Assembly: GCF_001426405.1 (NCBI RefSeq)
Contig: NZ_LMEP01000026.1
Location: 107,550 to 169,476 of the forward strand
Length of the DNA stretch: 61,927 nt
Source of the DNA: Streptomyces sp. Root1304
GTDB taxonomy: Bacteria; Actinomycetota; Actinomycetes; Streptomycetales; Streptomycetaceae
Direction: 5' to 3'
The notes beneath the pieces are model-generated. The model was not told the origin of the DNA. It ran no database searches and saw only the letters and a list, made by a program, of their open reading frames with translations. Every line of letters starts with the position of its first letter. The stretch's first letter is position 1. The position numbers and the translations under genes were made by a program. Of this stretch, positions 6,840-14,903 are shown one piece after another.

Positions 6840-8251
6840 CCGACGCCGCCACTGCGGCGGGCCTGGACCCGGCCACCCTGAGCGACCTGCTCCGGATGGC
6901 CGGGTCTCCCGGCTTCGACCGCCTCACCGAACAACTCCGCCGCACCGGCGGCTGCACCGCCCCCATCCGCCTCACCGGTGGCACCAAGCTGCTCGACCCC
7001 GCCACCCGCACCGTGATCCACGCGTACAACACCGATGCCGAACCGGGCGGTGTCCTGCGGGTCGCGTGCGGCAACCGGCGGGCCTCCCGCTGCCCCGCCT
7101 GCGCCTGGACCTACGCGGGCGACACCTACCACCTCATCCGCGCCGGTCTCGTCGGCGCCCCGGACAAAGGCACCCCGGAGACCATCCGCGATCACCCCCG
7201 GGTCTTCGCCACGCTGACCGCCCCGTCCTTCGGCCCTGTCCACAACCGCCCGGGTACCCGGCCCTGCCGCTGTGGCACCCGTCACACCGAGGACGCCCAG
7301 GAACTGGGCACCCCGCTCGACCCGGCCGCGTACGACTACGCGGGGGCCGTGCTGTGGAACAACCACGCCTCCGAGCTGTGGCGCTACTTCACGATCTACC
7401 TGCGCCGCGAGATCGCCGCCCGTGCCGGCCTCACCCAGAAAGCCGCCCGCGAACAGTCCCGCGTCTCCTTCGGCAAGGTCGCCGAGTACCAGAAACGCGG
7501 CGCCGTCCACTTCCACGCCGTCATCCGCTTCGACGGGCCGAACGGCCCCCACACCCCGCCCCCGCACTGGGCCACCCCCGAACTCCTCACCGACGCCATC
7601 CACGCCGCCGCCGCACGCGTCCAGGTCATCGTCCCCGCCGCCCCCGCGCACGGCGTCGGCCAGGACCTCACCCTCACCTGGGGTACCCAGCTCGATGTGC
7701 AGCCCATCGGCGCCTTCGGCCAGGGCGAAGACCTCACCGAACAAGCCGTGGCTGCCTACGTCGCCAAGTACGCCACCAAAGCCGCCGAGACCACCGGCTC
7801 CGTTGACCACCGCGTCGGCAACAAGGAAGCCCTGATCCTCCTCGACGTCCCGGAGCATCCCCGGCGCCTGATGGAGGCCTGCATGGACCTGGATGCCGCC
7901 TACCCGGACCGACGCCTGAGGGCCTGGGCTCACATGCTCGGCTTCCGCGGCCACTTCTCCACCAAGTCCCGCGCCTACTCCACCACCCTCGGCGCCTTAC
8001 GCCAGGTCCGCGCCGACTACCGCGCCCACCAGCAACGCACCGCCCTCGGCCTCCCCGACCCCGACGACGACCCCGAGTCCACCCTCCTCGTCGTCGCCCA
8101 CTGGAGCTACGCCGGCCACGGCGCCACACCCGGTGAGTCCTGGCTCGCCGCCAACATCCGCCGCGACATCCAGCACAACCGCGAACACGCCCGCGAACTC
8201 CGCGCCGAACTCGAAGCACAGGGGGATGAACTGCCGTGCAGGACGAACTGA
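6836..8251 (+). CDS. AICE replication initiator protein (RepSA-like)
   Basis: A 471-residue protein of the kind that starts rolling-circle replication of excised pSAM2-like elements. It has a cysteine cluster (CGNRRASRCPACAW, about residues 77-90) and a further CRCGTRH, likely zinc sites. An HxH motif in KRGAVHFHAVIRFDG (about 221-235) resembles the HUH metal site of Rep nucleases. A conserved AAYVAKYATKAAE near residue 305 offers candidate catalytic tyrosines. GTG 6836 overlaps the methyltransferase stop (GTGA). It is followed by xis and int, the classic AICE replication-excision block. Confidence 0.82.
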   Translation: MTDAATAAGLDPATLSDLLRMAGSPGFDRLTEQLRRTGGCTAPIRLTGGTKLLDPATRTVIHAYNTDAEPGGVLRVACGNRRASRCPACAWTYAGDTYHLIRAGLVGAPDKGTPETIRDHPRVFATLTAPSFGPVHNRPGTRPCRCGTRHTEDAQELGTPLDPAAYDYAGAVLWNNHASELWRYFTIYLRREIAARAGLTQKAAREQSRVSFGKVAEYQKRGAVHFHAVIRFDGPNGPHTPPPHWATPELLTDAIHAAAARVQVIVPAAPAHGVGQDLTLTWGTQLDVQPIGAFGQGEDLTEQAVAAYVAKYATKAAETTGSVDHRVGNKEALILLDVPEHPRRLMEACMDLDAAYPDRRLRAWAHMLGFRGHFSTKSRAYSTTLGALRQVRADYRAHQQRTALGLPDPDDDPESTLLVVAHWSYAGHGATPGESWLAANIRRDIQHNREHARELRAELEAQGDELPCRTN

Positions 8252-8421
8252 TGACCGTGCCGCAGATTCTCGCCGCCTTGGGCGGGGTGTCACGGCGGAC
8301 GTTCTACCGCTGGCGGGAGTTGGGGCATGGGCCTGCCGCCTTCAAGCTTCCGAATGGAGAGCTCCGAGTGTGGCGGAGCGACTTCGATACCTGGCTCCGC
8401 GGACTGGAGACGGCTGCGTGA
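8236..8421 (+). CDS. xis: Excisionase (Xis), MerR-like HTH
   Basis: A 61-residue winged-helix protein: TVPQILAALGGVSRRTFYRWRELG forms the HTH, then PNGELRVWRSDFDTWL the wing and final helix, as in pSAM2 Xis and other AICE excisionases. It bends att DNA so that Int excises the element. Two starts fit: GTG 8236, which overlaps the end of rep by 16 bases and has GGGGG upstream, or ATG 8251 with AGGA at 8240-8243. Its stop overlaps the integrase start (GTGA), so Xis and Int are co-translated. Confidence 0.82.
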   Translation: MQDELMTVPQILAALGGVSRRTFYRWRELGHGPAAFKLPNGELRVWRSDFDTWLRGLETAA

Positions 8422-9791
8422 AGTCTCTCGATGTGAAGGTCTGGAGTGTCCGGAAGCGGGATACCAAGACGCCTTCGTACGGCGTCCGCTGGTCCGTCGC
8501 GGGCAACGTCTTCCCCAAGTCATTCCGAACCAAGGCGCTGGCTGATCACTACCGCACGAAGCTCATGCGAGCGATGCGGGACGGCGAGGAGTTCGATACG
8601 GAGTCCGGTCTCCCCGCCTCCATGGAGGAAAAGAAGTCGGCTCTAACGTGGTACGACTTCGCGCTCAAATACCTCGCCATGAAATGGCCTCATGCCGCCC
8701 CCAATACGCGAGATGGCATCAATGAATCGCTCACCAGCGTCACGGTGGAACTCCTTGCTGACCGCCCGGGACGGCCGACCGACGCGGCGATCCGCAGAGC
8801 GCTGCGCAACTGGGCCTTCGTGATTCCCGGGACTGTCGGGCGAGACGTGCCGGACGATGTGCTGAACGTCCTTCACTGGGTCTCCAAGGCGTCCCGGCCG
8901 CTCTCTGACCTTGCTGAGCCTGCAACGGCTCGTGCGGTGCTTGACGCCCTCAAACTCAAGCTCGACGGGACTGCGGCCGCTGCGGAGACTGTGCGGCGCA
9001 AGCGTCGGACCCTCGTCAATGCAGCGAACTATGCGGTGGATCTGGGGGAGCTGCGGGAGAACCCGATCACGGCTGTCCGGTGGCAGAAGCCGAAGGTGTC
9101 CAATCAGGTTGATCCCCGCATCGTCGCCAACCCGGAGCAGGCTCGCAGTCTCCTGGCGGCTGTCTCCTATGTGGGTGGGTATCGGCGTGCTCGCGGTCGC
9201 CGACTCGTCGGCCTCTTCGCCGCGATGTACTTCGGTGGCCTTCGTCCGGCCGAAGCCGTTGGCCTGGTCGAGACGGACTTGGTCCTCCCTTCGCAGGGGT
9301 GGGGCTCGGCCCTTCTTCATCGGACTCGACCGTCGGTCGGCAAGCAGTGGACGGATTCGGGGGAGACCCACGACGACCGCGGGCTGAAGAACCGACCGGC
9401 TGAGGACGTGCGTCGGGTGCCCATTCCGCCGCACTTGATCGCCGTTCTCCGTGAGCACCTGGCCACCTTCAGCACGGCGGACGACGGACGCCTGTTCTTC
9501 AGCGAGAAGGGCTCGGTAGTGCCTTCCTCGACCTACTACCGCGTGTGGCAGGAGGCCCGGCTCCTCGCGCTTCCGCCGGCCGTCGCCGCCTCGCCGCTCG
9601 CGAGTCGGCCGTACGACCTTCGGCACTCGGCGCTGTCGACCTGGCTCAACGCGGGCGTCGACCCGACTGAGGTGGCGGAGCGCGCCGGCAACAGCGTGGA
9701 GGTCCTGCTGACCCGCTACGCGAAGTGTCTCGACGGACGCCAAGATGTCGCCAACCGCCGTATCGAGGACCTGCTGCGCGAGTACGAATAG
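8418..9791 (+). CDS. int: Tyrosine site-specific integrase of the AICE
   Basis: A 457-residue tyrosine recombinase. The N-terminal part (1-70) is an arm-binding-like domain, and 75-240 holds the core-binding helices. The catalytic part has GGLRPAEA (first Arg, about residue 277), YDLRHSALSTWLNAG (Arg/His box, about 400-414) and the nucleophile in LLTRYAKC (about 428-435). Int integrates and excises the element at the tRNA-Arg site to the right. The GTG start overlaps the xis stop. Unlike canonical pSAM2-type elements, 1.7 kb including another gene separates int from the tRNA. Confidence 0.92.
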   Translation: MKSLDVKVWSVRKRDTKTPSYGVRWSVAGNVFPKSFRTKALADHYRTKLMRAMRDGEEFDTESGLPASMEEKKSALTWYDFALKYLAMKWPHAAPNTRDGINESLTSVTVELLADRPGRPTDAAIRRALRNWAFVIPGTVGRDVPDDVLNVLHWVSKASRPLSDLAEPATARAVLDALKLKLDGTAAAAETVRRKRRTLVNAANYAVDLGELRENPITAVRWQKPKVSNQVDPRIVANPEQARSLLAAVSYVGGYRRARGRRLVGLFAAMYFGGLRPAEAVGLVETDLVLPSQGWGSALLHRTRPSVGKQWTDSGETHDDRGLKNRPAEDVRRVPIPPHLIAVLREHLATFSTADDGRLFFSEKGSVVPSSTYYRVWQEARLLALPPAVAASPLASRPYDLRHSALSTWLNAGVDPTEVAERAGNSVEVLLTRYAKCLDGRQDVANRRIEDLLREYE

Positions 9792-9807
9792 CCTTGCCCT
9801 TCGCCTC

Positions 9808-9844
9808 GGAGGCTCCTGGGTAAATCTCTTGCCCAGGAGCCTCC
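9808..9844 (+). terminator. Terminator after int
   Basis: GGAGGCTCCTGGG (9808-9820) and CCCAGGAGCCTCC (9832-9844) form a perfect 13-bp stem with an 11-base loop, followed by TT. It lies between the end of int and the convergent cargo gene and probably stops transcription from both sides. Confidence 0.8.
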
Positions 9845-9862
9845 TTGTACGTGCGGACGCCC

Positions 9863-11209
9863 CTAAGAGTGTCGATCCGTACCGCGCTCGCGGCGGCGTT
9901 TCATTCGCTCCCGCTTGGAAGGTGAGTCGCCCGTCACGGCGGCAAAGATCACCTCTCGACTTCCACTCAAGCTGAGTTCGAGCTGGTGCTTTACTCCTTC
10001 CGTGCCAAGTCCAGTGGTCCCGACCCAGCCCCCAGCCACGAGTTCGGTGAACTCTGTATTGTCGAGATATCGGTCAACTGTCTTGCGGCTAAACGATCGA
10101 GGGGCCCCCGGGGTTTGGGACTTGCCGTACAGCTGATCGAAATGCTCACGAGCAAGGTACATTCCGGGTGTCAGGCTTCTCGCGTCTGAGATGAGTGAGT
10201 CGCCTTGGCAGAGCTTGATCCAGGAAGGTTTCGCGGAGAGGCGGTAATCATCGACTGAGCGCCTGATATTGTCGCACTCGCTGTCGATCGCCCGCATGCG
10301 AACAAGTTGATCAGAAAGGTTACTGTCGCTGTTCGGGTAGTAGCGCCAGTCTGACGTGCCACTCCGCTTCGACATTCGTTTGTACTGAACCATGACGAAG
10401 CAATCGCGAGACTCGTGATAGTAAATAAGGTCTACGCCGAGTGTCTCTTCGGCGGCTTTACGGTTGGCGTTGTAGACGACCAGTCGTTGCTCTCCCTGGC
10501 TGAATCCCGTCCACGCGGCCCGGTTCAGCCAGTCTTGAGGTCCCAGCCAATTGCGAAAGCGCTGCGCGTCGTGCGCGATCAGATCGTCCTCGTGGGATGG
10601 GCCATTACGTGTTTGGAGGCGGGCAATAAATGGAACGTCATCGTCTTCGTATGGCTGTTCCCAGCTAACAAGCTCGTCAACGTCGAAGTCCGCCATGCGT
10701 ATGGAGGTGAGCGTTGCGTCGCGTTCGTCCATCAGCAGCCTGGCGGCCGGCGTCAGAGCTGGAGAGGGCCGGTTCCCAACTCCGAGGACCTGTAGGTGAG
10801 GCACGACATCGCTAGCCCGTTGACTCAAAGCCTTCAGCAGATGCCGACCCGCGCCGTCCGGTAGAGCTCCGTCGCGAAGGAGGTAGCGACGTGAGAGCTG
10901 TGGCACTGAGGCTTCCAGCTCCACCCACGGTACGGGGGTCAAGAGACGGTACGGCTTGACTACCTCGATTCGCCTCTTCAAGTCGTCGCCCGGCCCACGC
11001 AACTTGCTGGCCCACGCAACGTAAGTCACCTGTGGGGCGCCACGCTCGGCTCCAGTGACGACCAGAGTGACGTGCGAGCCCTTCCAGTGTTCCAGGTACT
11101 GGGTGGTGACCCAGTGAGGCATGCTCCCGTCGTCTCTTGGGCGCCACAGTGCCTTGAGGTGTTCCTCTTCCTTGAGGGCAGTACGGATGATCGCAACCAT
11201 GGCAGTCAT
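9863..11209 (-). CDS. Cargo protein with PD-(D/E)XK nuclease-like motif, function unknown
   Basis: A 448-residue soluble protein I cannot assign to a named family. Residues about 250-280 read KAAEETLGVD then a strand and MVQYKRMSK. This E-x(n)-D-x(n)-Q-x-K arrangement (E254 or E255, D260, Q275, K277) is the usual core of PD-(D/E)XK nucleases of the Mrr/restriction type. The N-terminal 200 residues and the very basic C-terminus (KRERMKRRRERG) are unassigned. It lies between int and the tRNA attachment site, opposite to int, in clearly less GC-rich DNA: a cargo position. A single-gene defence or restriction function is inference. An internal ATG three codons on is an alternative start. Confidence 0.6.
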   Translation of the reverse strand: MTAMVAIIRTALKEEEHLKALWRPRDDGSMPHWVTTQYLEHWKGSHVTLVVTGAERGAPQVTYVAWASKLRGPGDDLKRRIEVVKPYRLLTPVPWVELEASVPQLSRRYLLRDGALPDGAGRHLLKALSQRASDVVPHLQVLGVGNRPSPALTPAARLLMDERDATLTSIRMADFDVDELVSWEQPYEDDDVPFIARLQTRNGPSHEDDLIAHDAQRFRNWLGPQDWLNRAAWTGFSQGEQRLVVYNANRKAAEETLGVDLIYYHESRDCFVMVQYKRMSKRSGTSDWRYYPNSDSNLSDQLVRMRAIDSECDNIRRSVDDYRLSAKPSWIKLCQGDSLISDARSLTPGMYLAREHFDQLYGKSQTPGAPRSFSRKTVDRYLDNTEFTELVAGGWVGTTGLGTEGVKHQLELSLSGSREVIFAAVTGDSPSKRERMKRRRERGTDRHS

Positions 11210-11408
11210 TCTTCAACGGGCGCTACATCGGAGTTCAGAGATCAGCCACATCGCCGGGATCGAACGAGTCGCTCAACTGCGAAAGGTGGATGAGGCTGGT
11301 GGTGTCTTACCGCTTCACCTGCGGCAACGCCCCAAGATCCCGTCCACGCCTCGTCCACAGACCTCGACATACGGCCGCTCAGCCCTGCTCATGCCTGCAC
11401 ATACAACA

Positions 11409-11446
11409 AGACCCCGTTCTCAGCGTTTCCGCTGATCACGGGGTCT
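11409..11446 (-). terminator. Terminator of the tRNA-Arg gene
   Basis: AGACCCCGT (11409-11417) pairs with ACGGGGTCT (11438-11446), and TCAGCG (11420-11425) with CGCTGA (11430-11435), around loop TTTC. On the minus strand the stem is followed by TTGTTGT. It lies just downstream of the tRNA, so it is most simply the tRNA terminator; whether it belongs to the element or the host is unclear. Confidence 0.7.
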
Positions 11447-11450
11447 GTGT

Positions 11451-11470
11451 GGCACTTCTTGCGAAGTGCC
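11451..11470. repeat. 20-bp palindrome at the element/tRNA junction
   Basis: GGCACTTC, TTGC, GAAGTGCC forms a perfect 8-bp inverted repeat. Its right arm covers the last bases of the tRNA gene. It could be an integrase or Xis arm site at the attachment site or a small terminator; the position at the junction is what is notable. Confidence 0.45.
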
Positions 11471-11538
11471 CCCGGCAGGATTCGAACCTGCGCACACGGC
11501 TCCGGAGGCCGTTGCTCTATCCCCTGAGCTACGGGGGC
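11467..11538 (-). tRNA. tRNA-Arg, anticodon CCG
   Basis: Reading the minus strand gives a full cloverleaf: 7-bp acceptor GCCCCCG/CGGGGGC, D arm GCTC/GAGC, anticodon stem ACGGC/GCCGT with loop CTCCGGA (anticodon CCG, codon CGG), variable GTGC, T arm GCAGG-TTCGAAT-CCTGC, discriminator A. CCA is not encoded. The 3' end faces the AICE, so the element is integrated at its 3' half. The ArgS-related gene nrtL lies 0.8 kb beyond it. Confidence 0.95.
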
Positions 11539-11698
11539 GTCCGCCGCGTTCGGCGGCGACGGGTTGAACACTACCAGCTCCTGGGGAGTGGCTGTGAACA
11601 GGTATTTCCGGGGTGTCACCAGGGGCTGGGTCCCCCGCACGGGTCAGAAGTGGGCAAAACCCGGACGCGGTCGTTCTGGGCGGCCTACTCTCGTTCGT

Positions 11699-12235
11699 GT
11701 GTCAGGCGTGTCCGGTCGGGTGCTCGTTGTCGATGACAACAAGGTGATCCGGCAGTTGATCAGGGTCAATCTCGAACTCGAGGGGTTCGAGGTCGTGACC
11801 GCGGCCGATGGTGCCGAGTGTCTGGATGTCGTACACCGGGTCCGCCCCGATGTCGTCACCCTCGACGTCGTCATGCCCCGCTTGGACGGGATCAAGACCG
11901 CCGAGCGGTTGCGGGCCGACCCGCGGACCAGTCATCTGCCGGTCGCGATCATCAGTGCCTGCGGCGAGCACGAGGTCGCCGGCGGGGTCGCCTCCGGCGT
12001 CGACGCCTTCCTCGCCAAGCCCTTCGAGCCCACCGAACTCGTCCGTGTCGTGCGCCAACTGCTCCACCGAGAGCGCCGCGAGCGGCCCGGGGCCGCCGGA
12101 TCCGACGGGCCCGACGGGGGAGAGGACCCGGCCGCAGCCGACGACCGTCCGATAGACGACCGACCGACAGGCGAGCCCTCGAGCGACGGCCGGCCCCTCG
12201 ACGGCCGCGCCAGGAACACCTCCGGCCTCTGCTGA
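11699..12235 (+). CDS. Orphan single-domain response regulator
   Basis: A 178-residue protein. Residues about 5-120 form a receiver domain: acidic pair VVDDN at about 8-12, phospho-acceptor in VVTLDVVMPRLDG (about 50-62), and the conserved Lys in FLAKPFEP (about 103-110). The last 50 residues are a low-complexity acidic tail with no DNA-binding domain, so it should act through protein contacts. No histidine kinase is nearby. GTG 11699 is chosen because a -10-like TACTCT lies a few bases upstream (possible leaderless mRNA); GTG 11708 is an alternative. The longer open frame from 11564 lacks support. Confidence 0.75.
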   Translation: MSGVSGRVLVVDDNKVIRQLIRVNLELEGFEVVTAADGAECLDVVHRVRPDVVTLDVVMPRLDGIKTAERLRADPRTSHLPVAIISACGEHEVAGGVASGVDAFLAKPFEPTELVRVVRQLLHRERRERPGAAGSDGPDGGEDPAAADDRPIDDRPTGEPSSDGRPLDGRARNTSGLC

Positions 12236-12314
12236 GGCCGAGCGTGACGGCGAGGGCGACGTGACGGGTGCCCGCATGCCGAAACCGGTTCGCGTTCCCA
12301 CCCCCCTCCTCCCC

Positions 12315-12320
12315 TAGGCT
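12315..12320 (+). promoter_or_regulatory. -10 box of a probably leaderless nrtL promoter
   Basis: TAGGCT lies six bases before the GTG start of nrtL, the usual spacing of a leaderless transcript in Streptomyces; no Shine-Dalgarno sequence precedes the GTG. Confidence 0.55.
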
Positions 12321-12326
12321 TGACCC

Positions 12327-13460
12327 GTGACCCCCGCGGACCTCTCCCTCACCGTGCTGCACGCCGTGCGCCGTGCGGTCGACGACGGTGCGTTGCGGGT
12401 CGACGTGCCCCCGCGGGTGAAGGTCGAGCGGGCCCGGCCCGGTGGCGTGGGGGAGTACGCCAGCAACGTCGCCCTCACCCTCGCCCGGCCCTCCGGACGC
12501 AGCGCCCTCGACGTCGCCGGCATCCTTCGCGAACGCCTCCGTGACGTCCCCGGACTCCGGGGCGTCGAGATCACCGGGCCCGGCTTCCTCAACTTCACCC
12601 TCCGGCGCGACGCCGCCGGCGAGCTCGTCCGGGCCGTGCGGGACGCCGGAGCCGCGTACGGCAGTGGCACCGCCCTCGCCGGCACCACCGTCCGCTTCGC
12701 CGACCCGACCCACCCGGCCGACCGGACCGACCCGACCGACTCGCCCGACACGACCGCGCCGCGCGCCGCGCTCGTCACCCGGACCGTCGTCCGGCTGCTG
12801 CTGAGCCAGGGCGCCGACGCCGGTTTCGGCGGCACCGAGCGGATCCACGTACGGGAAGGGGCGTACGAGGACGGCGCCCTCGACGCCCTCGGAACCGACG
12901 CCTCCCACTGGGCCCTGCTCCGTGCCGCGCCCCAGGACCGGCCCCTCGACGGACCGCCCCTCCTCGTCCAGCACGAGCGCAACGCCCTCTTCCGCGTGCG
13001 CTACGCGTACTCCCGGGTGCAGCGACTGCTCGTCAACGGCGCACAGCTCGGCGTCGTCCCTTCGTACGACGACGACGCGGCGGCCGGCTCGCCCGTACAG
13101 CTCGGCGTCGTCCCCCCGTACGACGACAGCCACGGCAACGCACCCGTACAGCTCGGCATCCTCCCCCCGTACGGCGGCGCACCCGTACCGCCCCCCACCG
13201 CCCCCGCACTCCTCGGCGCCCTCCTCGACCACCCCTCCGTCCTTCTGGCCGCCGCCCGCCACCGCGCCCCCGACCGGGTCGCCCGGCATCTGGAGACCAT
13301 CGCCGACGCGCTGCTCGCGTTCCAGCACGACGTCCTGCCGCTCGGCGACGAGAAACCCTCGGCCGCCCATCGTTCCCGGCTCGCGCTCGCCGAAGCCGCC
13401 GGGACGGTGCTCGCCGGTGGCCTCTCCGTGCTCGGCATCAGCGCACCCGACCGGATCTGA
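12327..13460 (+). CDS. nrtL: ArgS-related anticodon-binding protein NrtL
   Basis: A 377-residue protein that combines the N-terminal domain of arginyl-tRNA synthetase (about 5-120, including GPGFLNFTL at 84-92) with a DALR-type anticodon-binding domain (about 215-377, YAYSRVQRLL then a helical bundle). The Rossmann catalytic domain with HIGH and KMSKS is missing, so it cannot charge tRNA. It matches the actinobacterial family annotated as NrtL. The DALR region carries three copies of a 17-18-residue repeat starting QLGVVPPY. The location next to a tRNA-Arg gene suggests a tRNA-Arg-related role, which is untested. lysA follows 15 bases downstream. Confidence 0.85.
   Translation: MTPADLSLTVLHAVRRAVDDGALRVDVPPRVKVERARPGGVGEYASNVALTLARPSGRSALDVAGILRERLRDVPGLRGVEITGPGFLNFTLRRDAAGELVRAVRDAGAAYGSGTALAGTTVRFADPTHPADRTDPTDSPDTTAPRAALVTRTVVRLLLSQGADAGFGGTERIHVREGAYEDGALDALGTDASHWALLRAAPQDRPLDGPPLLVQHERNALFRVRYAYSRVQRLLVNGAQLGVVPSYDDDAAAGSPVQLGVVPPYDDSHGNAPVQLGILPPYGGAPVPPPTAPALLGALLDHPSVLLAAARHRAPDRVARHLETIADALLAFQHDVLPLGDEKPSAAHRSRLALAEAAGTVLAGGLSVLGISAPDRI
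13044..13189 (+). repeat. Three tandem repeats inside nrtL
   Basis: Copies start at 13044, 13098 and 13149 (periods 54 and 51 bases, in frame). Each begins CAGCTCGGC and encodes QLG(V/I)(V/L)P(S/P)Y followed by an acidic or glycine-rich spacer. Copy number is likely variable between strains. Confidence 0.8.
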
Positions 13461-13475
13461 AAGAGCAGAAGAGCC

Positions 13476-14867
13476 ATGAGCCGTTCCGCCCACCCCGCAG
13501 GCCCCCGCCACGCCGACGTCCTTCCCGAGGGCCACTACTCCGCGCCGCCCGCCGACCTCAACGTCCTCGACCCCAAGGTCTGGTCCCGGACGGTGGAGCG
13601 GGACGCGCGCGGAGTCGTCACCCTCGGGGGCATCGGCGTCGACGCCCTCGCCGAGGAGTTCGGCACCCCCGCCTACTTCCTCGACGAGACCGACTTCCGC
13701 GCCCGCTGCCGCGCCTGGGCCGAGGCCTTCGGCAAGGACGCCGACGTGTTCTACGCCGGGAAGGCGTTCCTCTCCCGGGCCGTCGTGCGGTGGCTCCAGG
13801 AGGAGGGGCTGAACCTCGACGTGTGCTCCGGCGGGGAACTCGCCACCGCCCTCTCCGCCGGGATGCCCGCCGAGCGCATCGCCTTCCACGGCAACAACAA
13901 GAGCGAGGACGAGATCCGCACGGCCGTCGAGGCCGGCGTCGGGCGGATCGTGCTCGACTCCTTCCAGGAGATCGTGCGGGTCGCGCACATCGCCCAGTCG
14001 CTCGGGAAGCGGCAGCGGGTGCAGATCCGCGTCACCGTCGGCGTCGAGGCCCACACGCACGAGTTCATCGCCACCGCCCACGAGGACCAGAAGTTCGGCC
14101 TCGCGCTCGCCGGCGGGCAGGCCGCCGAGGCCGTGCGCCGGGCGCTGAAGCTCGACGGCCTCGAACTCATCGGCATCCACTCGCACATCGGCTCGCAGAT
14201 CTTCGACATGGCCGGCTTCGAGGTCTCCGCCCGCCGCGTCGTGCAGCTGCTCGCCGAGGTCCGCGACGAGCACGGGGTCGAGCTGCCCGAGATCGACCTC
14301 GGTGGCGGCCTCGGCATCGCGTACACCTCCGAGGACGACCCGCGCGAGCCGCACGAGATCGCCAAGGCGCTCGGCGAGATCGTGACGCGCGAGTGCGAGG
14401 CCGCCGGGCTCGCCACGCCCCGCATCTCCGTCGAGCCGGGCCGCGCCATCGTCGGCCCCACCGCCTTCACCCTCTACCGGGTCGGCACGATCAAGCCCCT
14501 CGAAGGGCTGCGGACGTACGTGAGCGTCGACGGCGGCATGTCGGACAACATCCGCACCGCCCTGTACGACGCCGAGTACAGCGTCAGCCTCGTCTCGCGG
14601 ACCAGCGACGCCGAGCCGATGCTGTCCCGGGTCGTCGGCAAGCACTGCGAGAGCGGCGACATCGTCGTACGGGACGCCTTCCTGCCCTCGGACCTCGCGC
14701 CCGGCGACCTGATCGCCGTACCGGCCACCGGGGCGTACTGCCGCTCCATGGCCAGCAACTACAACCACGCGCTCCGGCCCCCCGTCGTCGCCGTCCGTGA
14801 CGGCGAGGCACGGGTCATCGTGCGGCGCGAGACGGAGGAAGATCTCCTGCGTCTCGACGTCGGATGA
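13476..14867 (+). CDS. lysA: Diaminopimelate decarboxylase
   Basis: A 463-residue fold-III PLP enzyme that makes L-lysine from meso-diaminopimelate, the last step of the pathway. The PLP lysine is K96 in VFYAGKAF. The glycine-rich phosphate site GGGLG (about 272-276), EPGRAIVGP (about 322-330) and the catalytic cysteine in KHCESGD (about 388-394) are all present. It is full length for the family. It lies 15 bases after nrtL and upstream of hom, so aspartate-family amino acid genes are grouped here. Confidence 0.96.
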   Translation: MSRSAHPAGPRHADVLPEGHYSAPPADLNVLDPKVWSRTVERDARGVVTLGGIGVDALAEEFGTPAYFLDETDFRARCRAWAEAFGKDADVFYAGKAFLSRAVVRWLQEEGLNLDVCSGGELATALSAGMPAERIAFHGNNKSEDEIRTAVEAGVGRIVLDSFQEIVRVAHIAQSLGKRQRVQIRVTVGVEAHTHEFIATAHEDQKFGLALAGGQAAEAVRRALKLDGLELIGIHSHIGSQIFDMAGFEVSARRVVQLLAEVRDEHGVELPEIDLGGGLGIAYTSEDDPREPHEIAKALGEIVTRECEAAGLATPRISVEPGRAIVGPTAFTLYRVGTIKPLEGLRTYVSVDGGMSDNIRTALYDAEYSVSLVSRTSDAEPMLSRVVGKHCESGDIVVRDAFLPSDLAPGDLIAVPATGAYCRSMASNYNHALRPPVVAVRDGEARVIVRRETEEDLLRLDVG

Positions 14868-14903
14868 TGAAATAGTCGAGTGATGAAATAGATGTCTCAG
14901 GAT

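Larger units (their letters stand above)
1..11467. mobile_element. Right-hand part of an integrated AICE (pSAM2-like integrative and conjugative element)
   Basis: The stretch holds a full AICE toolkit in the usual order: FtsK/TraB-type translocase, small Spd-type proteins, replication initiator, Xis, tyrosine integrase. It ends at the 3' end of a tRNA-Arg gene, the standard attachment target for such elements. The tRNA is intact, so the attachment segment must restore its 3' end. Parts of the element (cargo gene at 9.9-11.2 kb, regulator pair at 0.1-1.8 kb) are visibly less GC-rich than the chromosome to the right. I found no second copy of the tRNA 3' end in the first kilobase, so the left boundary lies outside the window. 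The exact right crossover point is inferred. Confidence 0.88.

Noticed and set aside
13044..13189. Repeat array as a CRISPR
   Set aside because: Repeats are in frame within nrtL, with a unit of 51-54 bases and no unique spacers or cas genes. No CRISPR array was seen anywhere in the window.
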